Shown one piece after another: positions 7,672 to 15,320 of a DNA stretch of 34,860 nt. The stretch lies in assembly GCA_016649785.1 (NCBI GenBank), contig JAENXB010000001.1, positions 1 to 34,860 of the forward strand, written 5' to 3'. How positions within the stretch are numbered: position 1 is the first letter of the stretch; each line of letters opens with the position of its first letter. A program made the position numbers and the translations under genes. Source of the stretch: Flavobacteriaceae bacterium. Lineage in GTDB: Bacteria; Bacteroidota; Bacteroidia; Flavobacteriales; Flavobacteriaceae. The notes under the pieces were generated by a model. It saw only the letters and a list, made by a program, of their open reading frames with translations. It made no database searches and was not told the DNA's origin.

Positions 7672-7679
7672 TAAATTTG
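7672..7679 (+). promoter_or_regulatory. putative -7 box of the outer-membrane barrel gene
   Basis: TAAATTTG matches the Bacteroidota -7 consensus TAnnTTTG. It lies about 30 bases before the ATG, followed by an A-rich leader. A TTTG -33 box at the expected 19-20-nt spacing is not present, so only half of the promoter is seen. Confidence 0.35.
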
Positions 7680-7710
7680 CAAGAGTTTTAAAAACTAAAA
7701 AACAACAAAT

Positions 7711-8211
7711 ATGAAAAAATTATTTTTATTGGCAATTTTTGTAATTGGAGCTACGGCTGCAACCCAGGCACAAACCATTTCAGAAAACGCCCTTGGTTTA
7801 CGATTTGGCGGTGGTAATGGTTATGGCGCTGAAGTTTCTTACCAACGTGGATTGGGTGATAACAACCGTCTTGAATTTGATTTGGGTTGGAGAAATGACA
7901 GTAATAATTACGATGCGATAAAACTTGCCGCATTATACCAATGGGTATGGAATATAGAAGGTGGTTTTAACTGGTATGCAGGTCTTGGTGGTGGAGTTGG
8001 AAGTGTTTCTGACAGCAGAGACGTTTATGATGACAACACGTTTGTTTTCCTTGCAGGAGATATAGGAATTGAATACAATTTTGATATTCCTTTACTGATC
8101 TCATTGGATTTCAGACCTGAATTTGGTTTTTATAATGATGACTATAGAAATAACAGAGGCATTAACGATTTCTCACCAGACATCGCACTTGGTCTTCGTT
8201 ACCAATTCTAG
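7711..8211 (+). CDS. small outer-membrane beta-barrel protein
   Basis: A 166-residue exported protein. Residues 1-20 form a signal peptide (MKKLFLLAIFVIGATAATQA, cleavage near AQA|QT). The rest is alternating aromatic and polar strands with glycine- and asparagine-rich turns, such as GLRFGGGNGYGAEVSYQRGL, EFDLGWRNDSN and WYAGLGGGVGSVSDS. It ends in LGLRYQF; a C-terminal phenylalanine is typical of barrel insertion signals. The size suits an eight-stranded porin-like barrel. I cannot name a specific family or ligand. It has its own likely promoter and a strong hairpin terminator, so it is probably monocistronic. Confidence 0.8.
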   Translation: MKKLFLLAIFVIGATAATQAQTISENALGLRFGGGNGYGAEVSYQRGLGDNNRLEFDLGWRNDSNNYDAIKLAALYQWVWNIEGGFNWYAGLGGGVGSVSDSRDVYDDNTFVFLAGDIGIEYNFDIPLLISLDFRPEFGFYNDDYRNNRGINDFSPDIALGLRYQF

Positions 8212-8233
8212 GAAATTAGGATAACTTTATTTT

Positions 8234-8271
8234 AATAGCTGATTAGAAACCTACGTTTTTAATCAGCTATT
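8234..8271. terminator. bidirectional hairpin terminator
   Basis: AATAGCTGATTA (8234-8245) and TAATCAGCTATT (8260-8271) are perfect 12-base arms around a 14-nt loop, followed by TATTTTTTC on the plus strand. It lies 22 bases after the barrel gene stop. The right arm contains the TGA stop codon of bshA (8263-8265), so the last bshA codons double as the hairpin stem. On the minus strand the stem is followed by AAAATAAAG rather than a clean U-run, so it is stronger for the plus gene. Confidence 0.75.
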
Positions 8272-9399
8272 TATTTTTTCTGAAAGTGCCTTTTCATAAA
8301 GAGCTTCATATAAAGGCACAATTTTGTGTACATCAAAAATTTTGGCCCGGTTCCAGGCATTCATTTTAAAGCGTTGCAGGGTTTCTTCATTTTCCAGAAT
8401 AGAAATTCCGAAATTCGCCATTTCTTCCACATTTCCAAGATCGCTTAAATATCCGGAAACCCCGTGTATATTCAATTCCGGTATTCCCCCGCTGTTAGAG
8501 GAAATAACAGGAACACCGTTAGCCATTGCTTCCAGCGCGGCAAGACCAAAGCTCTCTTTTTCTGACGGAAGAAGGAAAAGATCCGAAAAACAAAGAATTT
8601 CATCTACTTCATTGCTTTGACCCAGGAAAACCACTTTATCTTCAATCCCTAATTCCATCACCAAATTTTCGGCCATTTCTTTTTCAGGACCATCTCCAAC
8701 CATGATCAGTTTGGATTTTACCTTTTTCTGAATACTATCAAAAATATTGATTACATCTGCAATACGCTTAACAGGCCTGAAATTGCTCACATGCGAGATT
8801 ATTTTTTCATCCGGATGAGCCAATAGGGAACGTTCGCAATCGGTATATTTTTTTTGATATTTTGAAGTATCTATAAAATTGGGCACCACATAAATTTCTT
8901 TGGTGATCTTAAAGGAACTCAACGTATCTTCTTTTAAACTTTGGGAAACCGAGGTTACCACATTGCTGTTATTGATACTGAAGGTAACGGCAGGTTTATA
9001 AAAAGGATGATTTCCAACCAAGGTAATATCGGTTCCATGAAGGGTTGTCACCATAGGAATAAAAATTCCTTCCTCCTCCAGCATTTTTTTGGCCATATAA
9101 CCGGCGTATGCGTGGGGAATAGCGTAATGCACATGTAAAACCTCGATTTTATAAAGTTTTACCATATTTACCAGTTTACTGCTGAGCGCCAGTTCGTAGG
9201 GCTGGTAATGGAACAGTGGATATTCAGGAACATTTACTTCGTGAAAATGAATATTTCCGGTTAATTGTTCCAGCTTTACTGGATGTTTGTAGGTTATAAA
9301 ATGAATTTCATGTCCGCGATTTGAAAGCTCCATGCCCAACTCTGTTGCAACTACACCGCTTCCCCCAAAGGTTGGGTAACATACTATGGCTATTTTCAT
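8263..9399 (-). CDS. bshA: N-acetyl-alpha-D-glucosaminyl L-malate synthase BshA
   Basis: GT4 glycosyltransferase for the first step of bacillithiol synthesis, UDP-GlcNAc plus L-malate to GlcNAc-malate, in the cytosol. The N-terminus MKIAIVCYPTFGGSGVVATE with the GGSG loop, then LHVHYAIPHAYAG and TTLHGTDITLVGNHP, match BshA closely. The C-terminal GT-B half carries VGDGPE, LFLLPSEKESFGLAALEA (E-x7-E donor-site region) and VISSNSGGIPE. I chose the ATG at 9399 (378 residues, normal family length). An ATG at 9441 would add 14 residues without family resemblance ahead of the conserved MKIAIV. It is last in the amiC-to-bshA run, 75 bases after the GH3 fusion. Other bacillithiol genes are not in the window. 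Confidence 0.93.
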   Translation of the reverse strand: MKIAIVCYPTFGGSGVVATELGMELSNRGHEIHFITYKHPVKLEQLTGNIHFHEVNVPEYPLFHYQPYELALSSKLVNMVKLYKIEVLHVHYAIPHAYAGYMAKKMLEEEGIFIPMVTTLHGTDITLVGNHPFYKPAVTFSINNSNVVTSVSQSLKEDTLSSFKITKEIYVVPNFIDTSKYQKKYTDCERSLLAHPDEKIISHVSNFRPVKRIADVINIFDSIQKKVKSKLIMVGDGPEKEMAENLVMELGIEDKVVFLGQSNEVDEILCFSDLFLLPSEKESFGLAALEAMANGVPVISSNSGGIPELNIHGVSGYLSDLGNVEEMANFGISILENEETLQRFKMNAWNRAKIFDVHKIVPLYEALYEKALSEKINS

Positions 9400-9474
9400 A
9401 TATTTTACTGTTTTGCCGACATTTTGAGACTCTCGCTTCAAAACCTGCTGGCTTTTTTAAATGATACTTATGGG

Positions 9475-12399
9475 CTAAAAATCTATAGATTCGTAAATGA
9501 TGCTTTGAATTTTTGAACGGATATCCTCTCTTATCAAACTTCGGTTATCCACATCGGGATTGATCCTGTTGGATAAAAATACATAAACAATTTCTTCCTC
9601 AGGATCTGCCCAGGTAAAAGTTCCCGTAAACCCGCTATGACCAAAACTTGACAATGATGCACAGCCGCAGGTGGGCCCGGCCGTACCGAGTTGGGGTTTG
9701 TCGAAACCAACTCCCCTCCTTACATTTTCTTCACAATAATAACAGGTGTTGAATTTGTCCAATGTTTTTTGATCAAGATAACGTTTCCCTCCATAAGTTC
9801 CTCCGTTTAAATACATCTGCATGATTTTGGCTACATCATTGGCATTGCTGAACAATCCTGCATGTCCTCCAATTCCTCCCTGCATTGCCGCGCCCTGATC
9901 GTGAACATGACCGTGGACCAATTGCCTTCGCCATAATTTATCGTTTTCAGTGGGGACAATTTGTGCCAGTTTAAATTTTTCCATTGGCAAATAGGTGGTA
10001 TAATTGGCGCCTAATGGTTTGTAAAAATGCTCCTGGGTTAAATTTGCCATGGAGGAACTATAATAATCTTCCAGATAATATTTCATGATATAAAATGGCA
10101 GGTCACTGTATTTATAACCAATATTTGGTTCTAAATTACTGTCCCTGATAATACTCATAATAGAATCCCCTATATCGTTCCTAATGTACATTTTCTCCGC
10201 TACCACAGTGCTAAAGCCAACTGTGGAAGAATCCCGATAATATTTAACCGATGGGCGTTTTGTAGCTTTGTCAATTGTAGGCACATAAAACGGCAACCAG
10301 GGGTTTAACCTGGCATAATGCATTAACATATTCTGTAAACTAATGTCTGCCTTATTTGAATTTTTGAAGAATGGCATAAAATCACCCAATTTTGAATTAA
10401 AATTCAATGCTCCATTTTCTTCCAGCTCCATAATTAACGGAAGGCTTGCCAATATTTTGGTAAGTGAAGCCAGATCATATAAGGAAGAATCGGTTACCGC
10501 AATTTCTTTTTCATAGGTATGAAAACCGGCATTGCGCTGGTAGATCACTTTTCCTTTTCGAGCCACTAATACTTGCAAACCCGGGGTCATTTCCCCTTCT
10601 AAAGCGACATTTATAACCGAATCTATTTTTTGTAGTTTCCGCGAATTCATACCCACCGATTCCGGAATTCCGTAAGATAACTTTTCCAAGGCTTTTGTGT
10701 TATAGCCGGTGCCCACCGGGAAGTTGTTCCCAAGGCTTACCGGCAATCTTCCTTTTGCCTCCAGGGCACCAAAAATAATTTGCGCTGATTTTTCCTGGGC
10801 AACCGCAGAGTTCTGGTAACTTACTACTATTCCCTCCAGGTTACTGCTGGATTTTAAATCCAACAACGCGTAAGGCCTTGTAAAAACATCAAGTACGGTA
10901 ATATTGTTTCTGGCAATTTCCTGGATCCAGGTGAGTTCGTCTTTACTGAATTTATAACTTGCCCAGGGAGAGGCGTTCGATTTGTGAAAACCCAGGATCA
11001 CATAATTATACGCCTTCAGTTTTTCCAGCAATTCATCGAGTTTCGAAGCCTTCACCCAATCAACTTCGGCATATTTGGAAAGTTGTTTCAGAAAAGGGGC
11101 GCCATCAGCATCCCCAAAATTCACATAAGCTATTTTTTTTGTTTCCAAATTTTTAACCGGGAGGATCCCGTTGTTATTCTTTATGAGCGTAATGGAATTT
11201 TCAATTAATTTATCATAAAGCACAAGGTCACTGATGGTATTGAGATCTTCGACTAAATTGGATTTAGCCACGGGTTTATAATTGTTTAACCCGGCTTTAT
11301 ATTTGGCAAAAAGAATTTTCCTTACAGAATAAGCCAACCGTTCTTCGGAAATTACGCCCGATTTGTATGCCTCAATTATTAATGCGGAAGCTTTTGGCAT
11401 ATCATCTGAACCCAGCAAAATATCATTTCCGGCAAGAAAAGCAGCTAATTCAATATCACCCGGATCCTTATAATTTGTGATGCCCTTCATTTTAAGGCCA
11501 TCTGTAAAAATGAGTCCTTTAAAATCCAGTTTCCCCTTTAATAGCTCTGTTACGATTGTTTTTGATAAGGAAGAAGGCAAATCCAGTTGTTCCTCCATGC
11601 TTGGAATATTCAGGTGGGCCACCATAACACTTGACACCCCTTCCTGGATCAATTTTTTGAACGGATAAAGTTCTATACTGTCAATTCTGGCTTTTGAAAA
11701 AGAGATGGTGGGCAGGGTTTTGTGGGAATCGGTTTGGGTATCGCCATGGCCGGGGAAATGTTTGGCATTCGATAAAATTCCTTCACTTTGCATGCCTTTC
11801 ATGAATGCCAGGGCTTTCTGGGTGACGTTAACTTTCTTCTCGCCAAATGAACGGTTCCCAATAATTGGATTATCAGAATTGGTATTGATATCAACAACCG
11901 GAGAAAAATTAACATGTACCCCTAAACGTTTGGAATTACGTGAAATAGCGGCTCCAGCTTCTTCAATAAGTTGAAGGTTTTGAATTGCGCCCAAAGTCAT
12001 GTTCCAGGGCAGGGAAAAGGTGGAATCCAGCCTCATGGCCAATCCCCATTCGGCATCCATTCCTATTAATAAAGGAGTTTTGGAGAGTGCCTGATATTCG
12101 TTGTTTAATTTTGCCTGTTGCTGTGGCCCTCCCCTGGAAAAAATAATTCCCCCAACATATTGATCCCTGATAAGATCCTTTATTTTATCGGTTTTAACCA
12201 GGGATTGGTTGGAAAAAATATCGACCATAAACAATTGGCCCACCTTTTCCTCCAAACTCATATTGCTGTACAAGCTATCTACCCAAATGCGCTGCTCAGC
12301 ATAATCAATAGATATCAGAGGATTTGATTGCTGGGCAAAAATAGGGGCGGAAACTGCAAGCAAGAAAAATGTAACTAAATAAAGCTGAAAAAACTTCAT
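9475..12399 (-). CDS. secreted GH3 beta-N-acetylhexosaminidase fused to serine beta-lactamase-like domain
   Basis: A 974-residue periplasmic or surface enzyme. Residues 1-22 are a signal peptide ending IFAQQ. Residues about 40-375 are a NagZ-like GH3 barrel. It has NAKHFPGHGDTQTDSH (211-226), whose DSH corresponds to the NagZ catalytic dyad loop, and nucleophile D300 in LIFTDGLKMKGI. Residues 390-560 are a GH3 C-terminal-like domain. Residues about 582-970 are a class C beta-lactamase/PBP fold with S645-L-T-K648 as the SxxK motif, YSDL in the YxN place, GGIGGHAGLFS, and GHSGFTGT as the KTG-like strand. The fusion is known in Bacteroidota. It probably cuts GlcNAc-containing muropeptides; the second domain may be an amidase or peptidase (inference). 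It starts seven bases after the 161-residue gene, so the two are co-transcribed. Confidence 0.88.
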   Translation of the reverse strand: MKFFQLYLVTFFLLAVSAPIFAQQSNPLISIDYAEQRIWVDSLYSNMSLEEKVGQLFMVDIFSNQSLVKTDKIKDLIRDQYVGGIIFSRGGPQQQAKLNNEYQALSKTPLLIGMDAEWGLAMRLDSTFSLPWNMTLGAIQNLQLIEEAGAAISRNSKRLGVHVNFSPVVDINTNSDNPIIGNRSFGEKKVNVTQKALAFMKGMQSEGILSNAKHFPGHGDTQTDSHKTLPTISFSKARIDSIELYPFKKLIQEGVSSVMVAHLNIPSMEEQLDLPSSLSKTIVTELLKGKLDFKGLIFTDGLKMKGITNYKDPGDIELAAFLAGNDILLGSDDMPKASALIIEAYKSGVISEERLAYSVRKILFAKYKAGLNNYKPVAKSNLVEDLNTISDLVLYDKLIENSITLIKNNNGILPVKNLETKKIAYVNFGDADGAPFLKQLSKYAEVDWVKASKLDELLEKLKAYNYVILGFHKSNASPWASYKFSKDELTWIQEIARNNITVLDVFTRPYALLDLKSSSNLEGIVVSYQNSAVAQEKSAQIIFGALEAKGRLPVSLGNNFPVGTGYNTKALEKLSYGIPESVGMNSRKLQKIDSVINVALEGEMTPGLQVLVARKGKVIYQRNAGFHTYEKEIAVTDSSLYDLASLTKILASLPLIMELEENGALNFNSKLGDFMPFFKNSNKADISLQNMLMHYARLNPWLPFYVPTIDKATKRPSVKYYRDSSTVGFSTVVAEKMYIRNDIGDSIMSIIRDSNLEPNIGYKYSDLPFYIMKYYLEDYYSSSMANLTQEHFYKPLGANYTTYLPMEKFKLAQIVPTENDKLWRRQLVHGHVHDQGAAMQGGIGGHAGLFSNANDVAKIMQMYLNGGTYGGKRYLDQKTLDKFNTCYYCEENVRRGVGFDKPQLGTAGPTCGCASLSSFGHSGFTGTFTWADPEEEIVYVFLSNRINPDVDNRSLIREDIRSKIQSIIYESIDF

Positions 12400-12406
12400 T
12401 TAGGTT

Positions 12407-12892
12407 TTACTTTAAAAAACGGTTGTGCCAGCTTTCTGAAGCGGGAACTTCCCAATCTGAAAGATATTCAGCCTTAGTGTTTACCAAATTATTAAATACA
12501 ATGGTATTCGGAGAAACCGCTTTCTCTTTTGCCATTTTTCTGAAATCGATAAGATTTTTATACGCAATGAATTCTCCCTGTTTATAACTCACATTCATTT
12601 TATCCAATAATTCTACATTATACTGTTTTTCAAGTTGTTGAATAAAATGAACTGAAGCGTCTATTGAACATCCGCTTGCCATATTCAATTCCTGATCAAG
12701 GCCAAAAATTATAAAACGTTTGTATCGAATTTCGAATGAAGCTTTTAAATCGGATCCATGCACGGTCCATTGGGTAATAAAATCTTCTGATTGAGTTGTT
12801 ATTTCCTGAAGTTCCTGATCTGAAAAAGATCGGTTGGCCTGATAGATCCAAACCTTGGATGAATCGGGTAAATTTTCGAAAGGTATTAGCAT
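12407..12892 (-). CDS. conserved protein of unknown function (flavobacterial)
   Basis: A 161-residue soluble protein without signal peptide or membrane segment. Visible landmarks are MLIPFENLPDSSKVWIYQA at the start, FITQWTVHGSDLKASFEIRY, FIIFGLDQELNMASGCSIDA (one conserved-looking Cys), and LLDKMNVSYKQGEFIAYKNL. From memory, such proteins in flavobacterial genomes are often labelled 'ABC transporter ATPase', but no Walker A, Walker B or signature motif is present here. That label should not be carried over. It lies directly upstream of the GH3 fusion with a seven-base gap and has a good promoter in front. Confidence 0.75.
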   Translation of the reverse strand: MLIPFENLPDSSKVWIYQANRSFSDQELQEITTQSEDFITQWTVHGSDLKASFEIRYKRFIIFGLDQELNMASGCSIDASVHFIQQLEKQYNVELLDKMNVSYKQGEFIAYKNLIDFRKMAKEKAVSPNTIVFNNLVNTKAEYLSDWEVPASESWHNRFLK

Positions 12893-12915
12893 TTTTTTTG
12901 TGGATTTTAATTTTA

Positions 12916-12947
12916 CAAAGCTACTTTATTAAAGGTATAGCTTCAAA
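12916..12947 (-). promoter_or_regulatory. promoter for the unknown gene and GH3 fusion
   Basis: Read on the minus strand: TTTG (12947-12944), 20-nt spacer, TAGCTTTG (12923-12916). This fits the Bacteroidota -33/-7 pattern TTTG-N19/20-TAnnTTTG exactly. Transcription should begin roughly at 12909, leaving a short leader before the ATG at 12892. A second box, TATCTTTG, overlaps the -33 element (12951-12944) but lacks its own -33 element. Confidence 0.55.
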
Positions 12948-13008
12948 GATAGTACCATTTAATTAGGAAGTTTAACGTATTAAAAACTGTTCAGCAAATA
13001 GCCTGTTT

Positions 13009-13800
13009 TTATAATTCTTCAGCGTTGGCAATCATCTCAGCCACATCCATAACCTGAATTTTTCCTTCCTGATCCTTACCTTTAACGCCATCTGTCATCA
13101 TTGTCATACAAAATGGGCAACCCGCAGCTATAATTTCAGGCTCTACTTCCATTGCCTGTTCAGTGCGTTCAATATTTACATCTTTGTTTCCAGATTCAGG
13201 TTCTTTAAACATTTGTCCGCCGCCGGCACCGCAACAAAGTCCTTCACTCTTACATTTCCGCATTTCTAAAAGCTCAACTTCAAGTTTTCTTAATAATTCC
13301 CTGGGAGCTTCATATTCGTTGTTTGCACGTCCTAAATAGCAGGGATCGTGAAAGGTGATGCGTTTGCCTTTAAACTTTCCGCCTTCAACTTTTAACCGTC
13401 CTTCATCCAATAAGGATTTCAGGAAAGTGGTGTGGTGCATCACTTCATAATTTCCGCCCAATTCCGGATATTCATTTTTTATTGTATTAAAGCAATGAGG
13501 GCATGCAGTTACTATTTTTTTGATTTCATAGGCATTTAGCACTTCAATATTGGTAACGGCCTGCATTTGGAAAAGAAATTCGTTTCCTGCACGTTTGGCC
13601 GGATCCTCCGTGCAACTTTCTTCGGTGCCCAATACCGCGAAATCCACCTTGGCTTTTTGTAAAAGGCGCACAAATGCCTTTGTGATTTTTTTTGCACGAT
13701 CGTCAAAACTTCCCATACAACCCACCCAAAATAAAACTTCAGGTTTTTTGCCTTCTGCCATATATTCGGCCATTGTTGGAACTTTTATTGCTTCTGCCAT
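13009..13800 (-). CDS. CCG-domain Fe-S oxidoreductase subunit (HdrD-like)
   Basis: Soluble 263-residue protein with two CCG (cysteine-rich) domains, the catalytic type of heterodisulfide reductase HdrB/HdrD, GlpC and LutA. The second domain is complete: C in DPCYLGR, 34 residues, CC in GLCCGAGGG, 37 residues, then CPFC. The first has C in GCMGSF, 34 residues, C-T in ESCTEDPAKR, 35 residues, then CPHC. One cysteine of the CC pair is therefore replaced by threonine, so only the second domain should hold a non-cubane [4Fe-4S] cluster. It follows the membrane Fe-S subunit by 173 bases and probably forms a complex with it. The substrate is unknown. Confidence 0.82.
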   Translation of the reverse strand: MAEAIKVPTMAEYMAEGKKPEVLFWVGCMGSFDDRAKKITKAFVRLLQKAKVDFAVLGTEESCTEDPAKRAGNEFLFQMQAVTNIEVLNAYEIKKIVTACPHCFNTIKNEYPELGGNYEVMHHTTFLKSLLDEGRLKVEGGKFKGKRITFHDPCYLGRANNEYEAPRELLRKLEVELLEMRKCKSEGLCCGAGGGQMFKEPESGNKDVNIERTEQAMEVEPEIIAAGCPFCMTMMTDGVKGKDQEGKIQVMDVAEMIANAEEL

Positions 13801-13903
13801 TTTATTGTTCTTTAAAAACGTGTTTTATTTTTTTCTGAAACCAAATTACAAACTTCCTTTTGTGAGGTAGCTGTTCCCAGCAGATTGTCCTCTATTCAAT
13901 TAA

Positions 13904-13927
13904 AATGGGAGTTATAAAAATCCCATT
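13904..13927. repeat. small hairpin between the two Fe-S subunit genes
   Basis: AATGGGA (13904-13910) and TCCCATT (13921-13927), seven-base arms with a ten-base loop. On the minus strand the stem is followed by TTTTAATT. It could attenuate or process the transcript between the membrane subunit and the CCG subunit. The arms are short and half AT, so the support is weak. Confidence 0.35.
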
Positions 13928-13973
13928 AAAAAGGCAAGCTGTTCAAAAATGGTATCCTCAAACTTGAATATCT

Positions 13974-15314
13974 CTAATTTTCTTCTGCCCAATTCAACCT
14001 ATCCATCTGGTTATAAGGCCAGGGAGCTCCGTTGTTCTCAATATTGGTCATCGCTATGGCCAGATCTTTAGGCGCCGCGCTTTGCTCCATCACCAAATAA
14101 CGCCGCATATCCACAATTATGGATAAGGGATCTATTCCTACCGGACAAGCTTCCACACAGGCATTGCAAGTAGTACAAGCCCAAAGTTCTTCCCTTAGAA
14201 TATAATCATCCAGCAATTGTTTCCCGTCATTTTCAAACTTGCCTTTTTTATTGATGATCTCACCAACTTCCTCAAGACGGTCCCGCGTATCCATCATGAT
14301 CTTACGTGGAGAGAGCTTTTTCCCCGTTTGATTTGCCGGGCACTCTGCTGTGCACCTTCCGCATTCGGTGCAGGTATAAGCATTTAACAACTGGATCTGG
14401 TTGAGATCCATCACATCTGAAGCTCCAAATTTTTCAGGTACTTCGTTTTCCGCAGCTTCTGCCGGAGCAGCATAAGGATTGGCATTGGGATCCATCATCA
14501 ATTTTACCTCGTTGGTCACCGATTCCAAATTATCTAATTTCCCTTTTGGGGTCAACTTCGCGTAATAGACATTTGGGAATGCCAGTAAAATATGTAAATG
14601 CTTGGAATAATATAAATAGTTTAAGAAGATCAAAATTCCGATAATGTGCAGCCACCAGGAAGATCTTTCAACAATAATGAGACTTGCATTGCTAAATCCT
14701 TCAAACCAGGGCAAAAATACCTGGCTTATTGGAAAAGCCCCGGCAATTCCTGCTTCCTGGGCATAATGGGCTGCTCCATTAAGTTGTAATTGATGATCGG
14801 CGGCATTCATTATTAAGAACAATGACATTAAAACCATCTCAAAATATAAAATGTTCAATGCATCATTTTTAGGCCAGCTTGTCATTTCTTTATTCCAGAA
14901 GCGCGGAATTTGTAAAATCATTCTGCGTATCCAAAAAACAACTACAGAAACCAAGACCAGGATTGCGAGAATTTCAAAGGATCCGATTAGAAAACTATAT
15001 AAACCTCCTAAAAATGAAAGAATTCGGTGAGTGCCAAAAATCCCGTCGATCATTATCTCGAGAACTTCAATATTTATTATAATAAAACCCAGATAAACGA
15101 TTACGTGTAATACCCCTGCGATAGGTTTTTTTACCATTTTGGATTGTCCAATGGCAATTCGTGCCATTTGGCCCCAGCGTTCATTTGGGTGATCGTTTCG
15201 GTCTACTTTTCGCCCGACTTTGATGTTTCGAATAATCCGGCGAATATTTCTGGTAAAAAAGGCAATTCCGCCAATAAGCACTAATAGAAAAACAATCTGG
15301 GTAATAAATTGCAT
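13974..15314 (-). CDS. membrane-bound Fe-S oxidoreductase with heme-b-type membrane domain (HdrE/DsrM plus ferredoxin domain)
   Basis: 446 residues. The N-terminal part (about 1-250) has five or six hydrophobic helices, e.g. TQIVFLLVLIGGIAFF, GVLHVIVYLGFIIINIEVLE, ILAILVLVSVVVFWI and LHIIGILIFLNYLYYSKHLH. Candidate heme-b histidines include H70 and H223 (NarI/HdrE-like). The cytoplasmic C-terminal part holds two 4Fe-4S motifs, C315/C318/C321/C325 and C380/C383/C386/C390, each with a following CP. Together with the next gene this looks like an HdrDE-type module. The membrane subunit exchanges electrons with menaquinone and the CCG subunit acts on an unknown partner. It starts six bases after the MlaD-like gene. 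Confidence 0.82.
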   Translation of the reverse strand: MQFITQIVFLLVLIGGIAFFTRNIRRIIRNIKVGRKVDRNDHPNERWGQMARIAIGQSKMVKKPIAGVLHVIVYLGFIIINIEVLEIMIDGIFGTHRILSFLGGLYSFLIGSFEILAILVLVSVVVFWIRRMILQIPRFWNKEMTSWPKNDALNILYFEMVLMSLFLIMNAADHQLQLNGAAHYAQEAGIAGAFPISQVFLPWFEGFSNASLIIVERSSWWLHIIGILIFLNYLYYSKHLHILLAFPNVYYAKLTPKGKLDNLESVTNEVKLMMDPNANPYAAPAEAAENEVPEKFGASDVMDLNQIQLLNAYTCTECGRCTAECPANQTGKKLSPRKIMMDTRDRLEEVGEIINKKGKFENDGKQLLDDYILREELWACTTCNACVEACPVGIDPLSIIVDMRRYLVMEQSAAPKDLAIAMTNIENNGAPWPYNQMDRLNWAEEN

Positions 15315-15320
15315 ACGTTC

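Noticed and set aside
7641..7679. Full promoter TTTG/TAAATTTG for the barrel gene
   Set aside because: The nearest TTG/TTTG elements are 11 or 28 bases from the -7 box, outside the usual spacing, so only the -7 half is reported.
9400..9441. Longer BshA start adding 14 residues
   Set aside because: The extra residues do not resemble BshA, whose family begins at MKIAIV; the ATG at 9399 gives the usual length.
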